Translations under genes and position numbers: made by a program
The notes under the pieces: generated by a model
The model's database searches: none
Seen by the model: the letters and a program-made list of their open reading frames with translations, nothing else
Told to the model about the DNA's origin: nothing
Shown: in pieces, positions 33,137 through 42,190 of the stretch
Position numbering within the stretch: the first letter of the stretch is position 1
How the letters are laid out: each line of letters begins with the position of its first letter
Assembly (NCBI RefSeq): GCF_042682545.1
Contig: NZ_JBHUHQ010000002.1
Strand: one strand, 5' to 3'
From: Ornithinibacillus salinisoli
GTDB taxonomy: Bacteria > Bacillota > Bacilli > Bacillales > Amphibacillaceae
DNA: 64,000 nucleotides

Positions 33137-34084
33137 TTAATCTTCCGCTAGTAGTTCTAAAAGTAGATCTGGGCGGTCAGTGATGATTCCATCTGCACCA
33201 AGTTCTAATAACTCGTCCATCATTTCTTTGTCATTAATTGTCCAATAATGGACATCTAAGCCAATTCTATCTGCTCCATGAAGTAATTTCCGATCCATTA
33301 AATCAAAGTTATCCTCTTGTGTTGGTATTTGTACTGCTTCAACGGATGGCCAATATAAACCATTTAATAGGAATTTATGAAAAGCCACATACTTCGTTAC
33401 TTCCTTACGACCACCACTAACTAATGCTTCTCCATTAGTTATATCTAACACCATGTCAATAATTTCTTGATCAAAGGACGCGATTAGAACGTTTTCCTCC
33501 AGACCATATTGTTGAATCGTATCCCATAGTTTTTCACCAATTGGGCGGTATAATTCTGGATCATTGGAATCTTTTATTTCAATATTCCACCGCATGTCTG
33601 GTATTGCTTCAAAAATTTCTTCAACTGTTGGAATATACACTCCTTGATCGTGATAACTATTCTCCCCATTAAGATCCTTAAAATACGTTGCAGCATCTAA
33701 GGATTGTACTTCTTCCAATGTCATGTCATTCACTCTACCTTCACCATTTGTCGTGCGGTCAACGGTAGGGTCATGAATAGCGACAAGATGTCCGTCCTTT
33801 GTCATATGTACATCAAATTCAATCACATCAACACCTAGCTCCTTTGCATTACGAAAAGCTTCTAATGTGCTAGATGGAGCTAAATGCTCGCCTCCTTGAT
33901 GTGCGATGACGAGTGGTCGATCATTTTCAAAATAGGAATGCTCCGCAATATTAGGAACTGGGAAAAAATAAATGACAGCCCAAATAAGGACCAAGACACC
34001 AATCGTTCTACCTACATATCGTAATGCTGATTTCTTTTTCTTGTTAGTAGTTGATGGGTTCCATTCTGCTTTACTATCCAACAA
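33137..34084 (-). CDS. Glycerophosphodiester phosphodiesterase, membrane-anchored
   Basis: An enzyme of the GDPD family, hydrolysing glycerophosphodiesters to glycerol-3-phosphate and an alcohol. About 315 residues: a short basic N-terminus, one membrane helix (GVLVLIWAVIYFF) and the catalytic TIM barrel outside. The motif IAHQGG (normally HRG) and LGVDVIEFDVHMTKDGHLVAIHDP supply the His and acidic metal ligands. The end has ADGIITDRPDLL. The start is one of several TTG codons after GAGGAG (34084 or 34081); a GTG at 34105 lacks a site. It may act in lipid or teichoic acid turnover. Confidence 0.88.
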   Translation of the reverse strand: MLDSKAEWNPSTTNKKKKSALRYVGRTIGVLVLIWAVIYFFPVPNIAEHSYFENDRPLVIAHQGGEHLAPSSTLEAFRNAKELGVDVIEFDVHMTKDGHLVAIHDPTVDRTTNGEGRVNDMTLEEVQSLDAATYFKDLNGENSYHDQGVYIPTVEEIFEAIPDMRWNIEIKDSNDPELYRPIGEKLWDTIQQYGLEENVLIASFDQEIIDMVLDITNGEALVSGGRKEVTKYVAFHKFLLNGLYWPSVEAVQIPTQEDNFDLMDRKLLHGADRIGLDVHYWTINDKEMMDELLELGADGIITDRPDLLLELLAED

Positions 34085-34145
34085 TAACAACTCCTCATAT
34101 CCCACTTAAAAACATGTTTGATGACGGGAGCTTGTCCCATCACCA

Positions 34146-34478
34146 TCAAGAAATTTTAGTTCCATTTTCTACATGTTCATCTGGCCTTAATAGAACAACA
34201 TCCCCTTCTTCTGGTACCCCACCAATGACGAGTACTTCAGATTTAAAACCAGCAACTCGCATTGGTGGAAAATTAACCACTCCCACTACTTGACGTCCGA
34301 TTAATTGTTCCGGTTCATACCGTTTGGTAATTTGCGCGGAAGACTGTTTTACACCAAGTTCCTCCCCAAAATCAACCTCCAACTTAATCGCAGGTTTACG
34401 AGCTTCTGGAAAAGGCTTAGCCGATACAACCGTACCAACCCGCAAATCCAACTTCATAAAATCATCAATCGTCACCAT
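34146..34478 (-). CDS. csaA: tRNA-binding domain chaperone CsaA
   Basis: A 110-residue CsaA: an OB-fold related to the C-terminus of methionyl-tRNA synthetase and Trbp111. It is close to B. subtilis CsaA over its whole length (IDDFMKLDLRVGTVVSA, KQSSAQITKRYEPEQLIG, VVNFPPMRVAGFKSEVLV). In B. subtilis it has chaperone and export-related activity and binds preproteins. The ATG follows GGAGGG. It is monocistronic. Confidence 0.93.
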   Translation of the reverse strand: MVTIDDFMKLDLRVGTVVSAKPFPEARKPAIKLEVDFGEELGVKQSSAQITKRYEPEQLIGRQVVGVVNFPPMRVAGFKSEVLVIGGVPEEGDVVLLRPDEHVENGTKIS

Positions 34479-34513
34479 AAACTAACCCTCCATCTAATTG
34501 TCGAATCTTGTCA

Positions 34514-34551
34514 GTGACAGGCACCTGTCGAAATATGTCGGTGCCTGTCAC
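34514..34551. repeat. GTGACAGGCACC hairpin repeat
   Basis: Perfect 12-bp inverted repeat GTGACAGGCACC / GGTGCCTGTCAC around TGTCGAAATATGTC. A related copy stands at 38389-38428, and a partial TGTCGAATCTTGTC precedes this one. It is a dispersed intergenic element. Confidence 0.7.
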
Positions 34552-34692
34552 CTATTTTCTGAAATATTCGTATGTTGTAATTAATATTATACACCTATTG
34601 AATCTTTTTTAAAAAGAGGGTATAGCTGATTGCTAGTATTTCACCGCCATAACAGAATGATTTTTATTTAGGCTAGGGTTTCTAGATTTATA

Positions 34693-36366
34693 TCAATGAA
34701 ATAAGTTACCTTTTTTCGCTCCTTCTTTAATAAATGCCGCTACCCAGTAGGCTAACGCTCCAACAGTTTCACCTGGATTATAAGCCCCTATAGTTGGAAA
34801 GGACGAACTTCCAACAACGAATAGATTGTCTACCTCATGTGTTTGGCAATATCGATTTACAACGGATTCACTAGGATCATCACCCATTCTAGTCGTTCCA
34901 CCTGCATGACTATTAAGTACCCATGGATCTCCAAGTTCCCCACCCCATATTTGAAGTGCTCCAGCTTTTTCATATATCTCATAAGCTCGCTGACGTAAAA
35001 AAGCAAGTTGTTTGGAAGTTTGTGGATGCCAGTCAAAGGTTACTCTAGGTACCGGCAATCCAAAACTATCCTTTACCTTAGGATCTAAATCAATATGTTT
35101 TTCATCTTGAGGAGGTTCGGTAAGATAAATACGAGAATTATAATGATGTGTATAGGCTTGCTTTATAAAATCCTTATATTCTTCACCCCAGTTTGGTATG
35201 CCCTCAGGAGTTGGCGCACCAGTGAACTCTATTGGTTGACCTGCTAGACCATTTTGATCCGCTCCTGTAATATTCCCACCCATTACAAAATCTTCTCCAT
35301 ACTCTTCTGGAGAAAAGTTATCATCAGCAAATTGATTAACCGCCCACCTTGGGGTCGGTCCAAGATAAGCATTCATCGGCTCATCGAATAATCCAATCAA
35401 TTGGGTAATGTCACGCATATGAAAATAACGACCTACTTGGTCACCATTATTGGCTATTCCATTGGGAAATTGAGCTGATTTTGATAAGAGCATGAGATGA
35501 GTAGATTCTAAGTAATTCGCTGCAATGATCACAATCCGTCCTGTTATAGTGTGTACCTTTTTATTTTTATCGAAATATTTTACTCCTTCAGCATGTCCGT
35601 GTTGATCTACCGTAACTTCAAATGCACGGCTATGAAAACGAATCTCTAAATTTGGATTCTGTCTAGCTTTGCGTATTTCCGTAAGTCCTACATCCCCCTT
35701 TGCTTCCACTGTGCACCCATAGCTTTGACAAAAACCACAATAACCGCATGCACTGCGACCATCATAATCAACAGAATTAATTGCTCCCGGTACAGGAAAC
35801 GGATCGTAACCCTTCGCTTTCGCTGCTTCCACAAAATGACGAGTGGCATAGATTGGTATAGTTGGGGGCATAGGATATGGCTTTTTGCGTGGGGGATTAA
35901 ATGGATCTTTTGTATGATCGCCACTTACTCCTACTCTCTCTTCAAACTTTTGATAAAAGGGCTCCAAATCGTCATAAGAAATTGGCCAATCAATGATTGC
36001 TCCATTTTCCACTTGCCCAAAAACACTTTTGGCTTTAAAAGTAGCAGGTTGGAACCTCCAAGATTGTGCCCCCCAATGGAGGTGATCTCCACCAGGTCCC
36101 CAGCCATTCCATCCCGTAATAACTCTTTCCGTAGATTTACGATCGTCAGACCTCCATGTAAAGCGCGGTTCGTCCTGTGGACCCCATAAAACTTTATTAC
36201 GAATGGGAAACTTTAATTCATCCATGGCGTATTCGTCAGAACTAATGTCTGGTCCTCGTTCTAATGAAATGACGTGAAGTCCAGCATCCGTAAGTTCTCT
36301 TGCTAAAATACCTCCTGCACAACCACAGCCTACAATAACAACATCCGCATCATATTGTTTTGTCAT
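34693..36366 (-). CDS. GMC oxidoreductase, gluconate-2-dehydrogenase-like large subunit
   Basis: A 557-residue FAD enzyme of the GMC family, in the group of membrane-associated gluconate/sorbitol/2-keto-gluconate dehydrogenases. The FAD loop VVIVGCGCAGGILA is at residue 9, ACGYCGFCQSYGC holds clustered cysteines, and the C-terminal GTTRMGDDP...LFVVGSSSFPTIGAYNPGETVGALAYW carries the catalytic His-region and second FAD contact. It overlaps the small-subunit gene upstream by 17 bases. No cytochrome c subunit follows, so electrons may pass to another acceptor such as quinone. Substrate unknown. Confidence 0.88.
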   Translation of the reverse strand: MTKQYDADVVIVGCGCAGGILARELTDAGLHVISLERGPDISSDEYAMDELKFPIRNKVLWGPQDEPRFTWRSDDRKSTERVITGWNGWGPGGDHLHWGAQSWRFQPATFKAKSVFGQVENGAIIDWPISYDDLEPFYQKFEERVGVSGDHTKDPFNPPRKKPYPMPPTIPIYATRHFVEAAKAKGYDPFPVPGAINSVDYDGRSACGYCGFCQSYGCTVEAKGDVGLTEIRKARQNPNLEIRFHSRAFEVTVDQHGHAEGVKYFDKNKKVHTITGRIVIIAANYLESTHLMLLSKSAQFPNGIANNGDQVGRYFHMRDITQLIGLFDEPMNAYLGPTPRWAVNQFADDNFSPEEYGEDFVMGGNITGADQNGLAGQPIEFTGAPTPEGIPNWGEEYKDFIKQAYTHHYNSRIYLTEPPQDEKHIDLDPKVKDSFGLPVPRVTFDWHPQTSKQLAFLRQRAYEIYEKAGALQIWGGELGDPWVLNSHAGGTTRMGDDPSESVVNRYCQTHEVDNLFVVGSSSFPTIGAYNPGETVGALAYWVAAFIKEGAKKGNLFH

Positions 36367-36934
36367 TGTTTCTCCTAACCTTTCCTCTTAAACTAACAAT
36401 ATCTTCTGTAACCCACCCCCGAGTAGTGTGATCGAGTGGATGAAACCTAGCTCCTGGATAGTCTATTAACTTCCAACCGAACATGTTTTGATTCCCACCA
36501 TATAATGGGTCTGCAAACATTCCCTGCATGGTATGTTCCCTTAGTAACTCAAAGAATTCTGTACCCTCAACACCTTGAAGAATATGTATTCTATTCTTTG
36601 GGGAAAGATTTACAAACGTTTTTCCAAATTTTGATCTCGCTAATTTATCGAGTTGTTCAACCCCATCTTTATACGTTTGTCGATCCTGTTGATGGACAGT
36701 ACGTAGTGAAATTAAAATAAATCTCGTAACGCCTGCATCCTTTGCACCAGGGAAGATGGTATCAACTGCCTCACGTAGAGTCCGAAGAAAATTGCTCTTA
36801 ACTTTCATATTTGTAGCAGCAGTTACCCGCTTTTGATTCCGCTCTTCCCATTCCTTTTGTGTGTAACAAATTTGTGCTCTACCATCCAAAGGACGGGACC
36901 GAATATATGCTTCCCTTAATTTCTTCTGGGACAT
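36350..36934 (-). CDS. Gluconate 2-dehydrogenase subunit 3 family protein
   Basis: A 194-residue small subunit of the same enzyme class. The conserved part is at residues 50-180: FLRTLREAVDTIFPGAKDAGV, then HTMQGMFADPLYGGNQNMFGWKLIDYPG, a strong family signature. In proteobacteria this subunit carries a Tat signal; here none is visible. The ATG has a perfect AAGGAGG site. It is the first gene of a two-gene operon with the FAD subunit. Confidence 0.88.
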   Translation of the reverse strand: MSQKKLREAYIRSRPLDGRAQICYTQKEWEERNQKRVTAATNMKVKSNFLRTLREAVDTIFPGAKDAGVTRFILISLRTVHQQDRQTYKDGVEQLDKLARSKFGKTFVNLSPKNRIHILQGVEGTEFFELLREHTMQGMFADPLYGGNQNMFGWKLIDYPGARFHPLDHTTRGWVTEDIVSLRGKVRRNNDKTI

Positions 36935-37048
36935 ACTGAACCTCCTTCAACAAAAATATTGCCTTCTATCCATACTATTTTTGGGGGGCTTTTCCATATT
37001 ACATATAATTACTTAATAAACGTGATTCGCTAATACGTATCAAATCAC

Positions 37049-37089
37049 ACAAAAAAGCACAGTGAATCCAAATCTGATTTACTGTGCTT
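37049..37089 (-). terminator. Rho-independent terminator
   Basis: On the minus strand AAGCACAGTAAATC pairs with GATTCACTGTGCTT (one G-T pair) and is followed by TTTTGTG; it follows the DUF819 gene. Confidence 0.82.
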
Positions 37090-37147
37090 CCTTTGTAATA
37101 GTTTTAGTGTCTAGACTTTTAACAAAACATATAGAAGATGATTTTTT

Positions 37148-38368
37148 CTAGTACATCCCAAACCAATAACCAATCGCTGCTCCAATATAGTTTCCTATTA
37201 TATACCCAAGCGTTCCAACAATTAGAATTGGTGCTACTAGTTTGCTCCATCCTTTCGATATGGCCATCGCCGCTGCTGTCGTAGGTCCACCTATGTTAGC
37301 ATTACTTGCGAGAATTACTTCTTCTAAATTAAACTTAAAAACTTTCCCTAATACGAATGAAATGATCATATTCAACGCGACCATGATAAATACAAGTACA
37401 AGTAAAAGTGGTGCATTTTGCAAGATTATTGGTAGTGACGCAGGAACACCAATAACTACAAAGAATATGTAAATTAAGTATGTACCAATTTCATGTGAAC
37501 CTTTAATGCTTTCGAAATACCGCGAAAACATCGTTACAGCTAGCAACGTGATTGTTGTTAGCATTAAATAATTATCTCCTAAAATACCATGAAGAGCATG
37601 TAAAAAAAACGGGGCATCTTCGCCTGATGGAATAATACGCGCAAAAAACGCTGCAAGTTTAAAAGAAATAGCTACAAGTACAAACGCCGTACCGACTGCT
37701 AGTCCAATATCTTTCAAGGAAATTTCTTTTCCGTTCCAATAAGACGCTGCTAAATTTTCGCTTCCGTGATCACTCATCGATTCTACTTCATCAATATGTG
37801 GAGTTTTGAATTTCTTTCTGAAAAAGTTTAATGTTGGGATTAGAATTAAAACGAGAAAATAAAGTGCCATCATCAGGTTATCGGCTACCACTGCAGAAGA
37901 AACCAATTCCCCTGGTGTTTCAAACCGAGCAGAGAGTGCTGCTAAATTTACACTTCCGCCTATATATGAACCCGTCATCATAGCGGTTACTTTATCTAAA
38001 CCAGGGATAAGATCTTTCAATAAAAAGAATCCTACAATCGAACCGACTACTGTTCCAATTGCACTGATAAGAAACATTAACAGCAGCCTTCCACTTTCAT
38101 TCCATATTTTTAATATACTCGATTGAAATAATAAAAGTGGAATAGCCAACGGCACAACATAGCTCCATACGGTGTCATACACAGGAGAATCTGTTGGTAT
38201 TACATTAAAATTAGCTAATAACATGGCTCCAACTAAAGCAATAATTGCCCCGGAAATTTTAGAAGCCCATTCATATTTCTGCTCCAAATAAATACTAACA
38301 GCCGCCCACCAAGCTAAAAACGCCCAAAGAACCCAAGTATCATCAGACTGAATAATTGCATATAACAT
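37148..38368 (-). CDS. DUF819 family membrane transporter (YjcL-like)
   Basis: A 406-residue protein with about 11 membrane helices, matching the DUF819 family (B. subtilis YjcL). Conserved parts are GSYIGGSVNLAALSARF in the first half and ASNANIGGPTTAAAMA in the second, an inverted-repeat arrangement with Asn/Gly-rich discontinuous helices, as in secondary carriers of the bile acid/aspartate antiporter kind. The ATG follows AGGGAGTAGG. Substrate unknown. Confidence 0.87.
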   Translation of the reverse strand: MLYAIIQSDDTWVLWAFLAWWAAVSIYLEQKYEWASKISGAIIALVGAMLLANFNVIPTDSPVYDTVWSYVVPLAIPLLLFQSSILKIWNESGRLLLMFLISAIGTVVGSIVGFFLLKDLIPGLDKVTAMMTGSYIGGSVNLAALSARFETPGELVSSAVVADNLMMALYFLVLILIPTLNFFRKKFKTPHIDEVESMSDHGSENLAASYWNGKEISLKDIGLAVGTAFVLVAISFKLAAFFARIIPSGEDAPFFLHALHGILGDNYLMLTTITLLAVTMFSRYFESIKGSHEIGTYLIYIFFVVIGVPASLPIILQNAPLLLVLVFIMVALNMIISFVLGKVFKFNLEEVILASNANIGGPTTAAAMAISKGWSKLVAPILIVGTLGYIIGNYIGAAIGYWFGMY

Positions 38369-38388
38369 AGTTCCTACTCCCTTTTACC

Positions 38389-38428
38389 GGTGCCTGTCAC
38401 CTGTCGAATTTTGTCGGTGCCAGGCACC
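38389..38428. repeat. GGTGCCTGTCAC repeat, second copy
   Basis: GGTGCCTGTCAC, TGTCGAATTTTGTC and GGTGCCAGGCACC in a row, the same units as at 34514-34551. It lies between the DUF819 start and the next gene's stop. GGTGCCAGGCACC is itself a near-perfect dyad. Confidence 0.65.
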
Positions 38429-38929
38429 CTAATCTTCATTTAGTCTTTTTTCCATTTTAGTAAGTATTTCTGGGTCTTTTTTTGTAAATGTGTCGTACCA
38501 ATCACGTATATCATGATCAAAATCCATCAATATAAAGTTAAGTTTAACCAAATTGTTACGATAGACATTGATTTCTTCCTTACTTACTTCACCTTGTTCT
38601 AAACCACTTTGTTGAATTTCATAAACTTTTCTTAGTAACCTTCCAATTTTTGAGATGTCATTCCTTAATCTTAAAAATTCTATTTCCTTAGAGCGAATTT
38701 GCGAATTTAAATTTTCTATAAGTTTTGTACCATACTCTGATTCTAGTGCTTCCTCCAGGTTGACTTTTAACATTTGCCTAACTGAGGAACGCGTTTCTCT
38801 TACCAACTGCTCATACCTATGACCGATTTCCATTTTATATCTCTTTGTATCTTCATAAAGATTAGAGCTAGTAAGAACTAAAAATATAATTAAAATACTT
38901 ATTATGCCTAAAAAACTAAACCTTTTCAT
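38429..38929 (-). CDS. Membrane-anchored coiled-coil protein, unknown
   Basis: A 166-residue protein with one N-terminal membrane helix (about residues 5-22) and a long helical, charged remainder likely outside the cell, with heptad-like segments around residues 60-115. No Cys for lipidation and no known domain. The ATG follows a perfect AGGAGG. I do not recognise the family. Confidence 0.6.
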   Translation of the reverse strand: MKRFSFLGIISILIIFLVLTSSNLYEDTKRYKMEIGHRYEQLVRETRSSVRQMLKVNLEEALESEYGTKLIENLNSQIRSKEIEFLRLRNDISKIGRLLRKVYEIQQSGLEQGEVSKEEINVYRNNLVKLNFILMDFDHDIRDWYDTFTKKDPEILTKMEKRLNED

Positions 38930-38974
38930 TTTCTCCTCCTGTATTCATAAGATTTAATAATTTGGTATAGAGTC

Positions 38975-39460
38975 TTACTCATTTAATTTTTTAGTTATAG
39001 AATTAATTGCTTCCATCACATATTGAATATTTTCTATATTGTTCATGTTATTTCTGGCATGAAGTAACACAGGTCTTACCGATTCAACGGAACGTCCAAA
39101 TTCATACATCCATTCATAACGTGGAACCATCCATGTATGGAAATGGTGAGTTGTGTCTTCATTATAAAAATAATAAACATATTCAATTCCTAAAACTTCT
39201 CTTTGAGCCTGTCTTATCTTGGACATAATCTTTATATAATCTATTTTTTCATCATCAGTTAATTCATCTAAGCAAGTAACATGACGTTTAGACGCTATGA
39301 TAATTAGCCCTTTAATTGGGTAGGCAACATCTTGATGTGCGTGAAAATATTCCGATTCAAATACTACGCCTCCGTCTGGTTCAATCAATCCACTCGTTAA
39401 AGCACAGCTTAGGCATTCTACCTCTACTTCTTTTCCATTTGATAACGTTATGTTTCTCAC
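38975..39460 (-). CDS. HIT-family protein
   Basis: A 161-residue protein of the HIT superfamily, nucleotide hydrolases or transferases. The motif appears as THHFHTWMVP, where the histidines correspond to the H-x-H-x-H triad in altered form, and earlier strands VFESEYFHAHQDVAYPIKGLIIIASKRHVTCLDEL match the HIT core. The start is GTG 39460 after GAAGGGGG. Since the third His is replaced by Trp/Met, activity may be changed. Confidence 0.72.
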   Translation of the reverse strand: MRNITLSNGKEVEVECLSCALTSGLIEPDGGVVFESEYFHAHQDVAYPIKGLIIIASKRHVTCLDELTDDEKIDYIKIMSKIRQAQREVLGIEYVYYFYNEDTTHHFHTWMVPRYEWMYEFGRSVESVRPVLLHARNNMNNIENIQYVMEAINSITKKLNE

Positions 39461-39551
39461 AATCTGCCCCCTTCAATTAAACACTTTTTCAATCAACAAT
39501 CCAAAAGAAACATTACTTTATTAAACTAGGAATACATGAAAGTACAAAAAC

Positions 39552-39974
39552 TTATTTCAAGACATTCCAATCTCTATAAGTCTCGACATCAATACCTAGC
39601 TTCTTAGTTCTAATCCATTCAAATGCTTTTAGAACCAATGGAGATGCATTGTCCAAAGATACTTCTTTCTCTGATACCCACAGAGCACCAACCGAGTCTT
39701 GACCATCAAATTGTTCTGGATCGCTTAACTCACCACCAATGTTCCTAACAGCATAATAAACTGCAATATGATGCAAGTAACTAAATCCCCTCCATTCCCA
39801 AGGTAGTTTAAAATCGATGATTCCAATGTTTTCTTTGATTTCAATTTCATAACCCGTTTCCTCAAAAAATTCCCTTTTCATTGCCTGGGATAGTGATTCT
39901 TCTTCTTCTAAACTTCCACCGGGAAGATCATAACGTTTAGTATAAGGACCTCCATTTTTATTTATTACTAAAAG
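39552..39974 (-). pseudogene. Nudix hydrolase fragment lacking its N-terminus
   Basis: The frame reads LLVINKNGGPYTKRYDLPGG, then the Nudix box with GGSLEEEESLSQAMKREFFEETG, then the second half. The beginning of the domain is missing: directly upstream in the same frame come a TAA and the front of a different gene. An internal ATG at 39881 would delete half the Nudix box, so no working enzyme is expected. Confidence 0.75.
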
Positions 39975-40142
39975 TTACTCCTTACCATCAAGTGTTTCTC
40001 TAAAGATCGTTTCAACATACATTTTCTCATCCTCTAATGTAATTAGAACATCCTTCATATTATCATTTAAAAACTTTAACCATTCATCAACTAAATCTGA
40101 TTTACCTTCTTTTACTTTAAACCTAGTTAATTCGATATACAT
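39975..40142 (-). pseudogene. 5' fragment of a DUF6176-like gene
   Basis: A gene start with good binding site (GGGGGATTGGAAG) encodes MYIELTRFKVKEGKSDLVDE, then NMKDVLITLEDEKMYVETIFRE, the front half of a DUF6176-type protein. It stops at TAA 39975-39977 after 55 residues, half the usual length, exactly where the Nudix fragment begins. The two look joined by a deletion. Confidence 0.65.
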
Positions 40143-40200
40143 ACACTTCCAATCCCCCTTTAAACAAGTGCCTTACCCACAATAATCAAACCGAGAATTA

Positions 40201-40761
40201 TTAGCAATGCGCTATATGAACAATGCTTTGTATAACTGAGTCAACTTCCTTATCGTTATTAATGACAAATAAATGGTCTGCTTCCCCCTCCACCGGATCT
40301 ATGACATCTTCTTTTACAGAATCAGCTTGTTGGCGAAAAAGCACTTGCTCAAAATTAGATGCCCTTCTAAAAATATTGGTACTACGCCCACTTTGAGTAA
40401 CTCGAGCTTGAAGAACTTGATCTGGTATATCAAAATGGACAAGGATCCGAAAAAATTTTTCACTAGGAAACAGATGCTCAAGTAGATACAATCGATCTTT
40501 TTGACTTCTATTGGAGTTACAAATTATGAGATGAAAATTAGTATTTTCGATGGCATAATCGACTATGAGCTGAGAAATACCATGTTTAAGCGTATTAGGA
40601 CCTTGTTTAGGTTGTAGCTTATTGTAATAACTGTTAATGAATGCAGCGTGGTTATCTTGATCCATTACTAATGAGTTGTTCAACTCTTGTTCTAAAGCAT
40701 GAGCGAATGTCGTCTTTCCGCTATGAGTTTTACCAACAGTAATGATTACTAATCGTTTCAT
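40201..40761 (-). CDS. P-loop NTPase, zeta-toxin/kinase-like
   Basis: A 186-residue P-loop protein with Walker A VGKTHSGKTTFA near residue 9, an Asp after strand 2 (LVMDQDNHAAF) and FRILVHFDIPDQVLQARVTQSGR, whose Arg residues fit a lid of small-molecule or polynucleotide kinases. AAA_33/Zeta-like families share this plan. The ATG has AAAGGAG. It likely phosphorylates a small metabolite, drug or nucleotide; no antitoxin-like partner is adjacent. Confidence 0.78.
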   Translation of the reverse strand: MKRLVIITVGKTHSGKTTFAHALEQELNNSLVMDQDNHAAFINSYYNKLQPKQGPNTLKHGISQLIVDYAIENTNFHLIICNSNRSQKDRLYLLEHLFPSEKFFRILVHFDIPDQVLQARVTQSGRSTNIFRRASNFEQVLFRQQADSVKEDVIDPVEGEADHLFVINNDKEVDSVIQSIVHIAHC

Positions 40762-40923
40762 GACTGCAGCTCCTTTCTTAAGGAAAGCATACCCTATGTT
40801 CTAAATCTTCTTATTTGATAAAAAAGTTAAAATGACAACCAGTATAATAAAATAGGTAATACTTCAATCCCAGAAAAAATACTTCATAAAGTTATGCACT
40901 TCCTAATTGAAGGCAACCTCCTT

Positions 40924-42048
40924 TTACTGTGATCTTACAGGAGAAATAAGTTGAAGTTGCGATTCGTTCCCAATAGGAAGAATCAGGATTGGTCTAATCG
41001 AACCATTAAAGTGTAAACTAACCTCATCTTCTTTTATAACTTTTAAGGCATCCATCATAAAATTACCATCAAGCGTGATACGGATCTCCTCATTTCCAGT
41101 TATATTCTTTATGTACTGCATTTCTTCAATTTGTCCCATTTCTGATGATTTGGAGGAAATATTAATTTTCGATTTGTCGTTTATTTGAAAAGTTATATTA
41201 TTATTTCTTTCACTGCCAAATAAACTAGCTCTATCAATACCTTTTAATAATTGCTTAGTGTCCAGGGTAACAATTGTTTTTGAATCATTAGGAATTAGTC
41301 CTGAAGTATTTGGATAACTACCTTCAATTAGTCTTGTATAGACAGAAATAGTATGTGATTTAAACAACATATTGGTTTCTGTAGCATATAGATTAATTAC
41401 CGATTCATGACTAAATAACTTTAGGATTTCGGTCAACGCTGTACTTGGTACGATAAAAGAGCCTTCTACATTTGATTTCACTTTATATTTTTTTAAGGCT
41501 AATCGTTGCGAATTTGTTGCGACACAAGTAAGTAAATCTTTTTGGAATGTAAAATTTACTCCAGTAAGTACTGGTCTTGTTTCATTTTTAGATGCAGCAA
41601 AAACAGTTTGCTTAATTATTTCAAGTAAATCGCCACTTGTTATTCGGATGTTATTACGTAAATCAATCTCCGGTAAAGATGGGTACTCTTCGGCCATAAG
41701 ACCATTTAGTTTAGAAATTACTTCCCCTGATTTTATAGTTACTGTTTGATTTTCATTAACCTTCAGGTCGATGTCTTCTGGTAACTTTTTGATTATTTCA
41801 CCTAGATACTTTGCTGAAATTACCACACTTCCCGTTTGGTAAACTTCAAACATATTTATTCCATTACTTACTTTGGGAATAGTTCTTTCTATGAAAATAT
41901 CAGAATTACTACCTATGAGTGTCAAACTATCATCTTTTGCTACTATTTTGATTCCTGTTAATATTGGTAGTGAAGTTCTAGACGAAACTACTTTACTTAC
42001 ATCTAATATTGCCTTATGGAAATGGTCCTTATTTATTTTTAACTCCAT
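40924..42048 (-). CDS. DNA polymerase III beta subunit homologue (sliding clamp paralogue)
   Basis: A 374-residue protein with the three clamp domains over its full length: LDVSKVVSSRTSLPILTGIKI, ETRPVLTGVNFTFQ, and the end GSIRPILILPIG...LQLISPVRSQ, which corresponds to the canonical LILPVRTY. It is clearly diverged from the housekeeping B. subtilis DnaN, and its neighbours are not dnaA or recF. I infer a second clamp, which may recruit special polymerases or repair proteins, or belong to mobile DNA. The ATG follows GAGAGGG. Confidence 0.85.
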   Translation of the reverse strand: MELKINKDHFHKAILDVSKVVSSRTSLPILTGIKIVAKDDSLTLIGSNSDIFIERTIPKVSNGINMFEVYQTGSVVISAKYLGEIIKKLPEDIDLKVNENQTVTIKSGEVISKLNGLMAEEYPSLPEIDLRNNIRITSGDLLEIIKQTVFAASKNETRPVLTGVNFTFQKDLLTCVATNSQRLALKKYKVKSNVEGSFIVPSTALTEILKLFSHESVINLYATETNMLFKSHTISVYTRLIEGSYPNTSGLIPNDSKTIVTLDTKQLLKGIDRASLFGSERNNNITFQINDKSKINISSKSSEMGQIEEMQYIKNITGNEEIRITLDGNFMMDALKVIKEDEVSLHFNGSIRPILILPIGNESQLQLISPVRSQ

Positions 42049-42190
42049 TAAAAAATCCCTCTCATATTTAATTTGATCAGTTGAATAAGTTCTTTTCGCT
42101 TATACAAAATTACTGTCTGTTTAGTTTAATAACTCCTATATTAATACTAACATAATATTCCAACAATATATTATGTTTTACGACAAAAAC

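Noticed and set aside
35725..36189. 154-codon plus-strand reading
   Set aside because: Antisense to the GMC oxidoreductase, no supporting signals.
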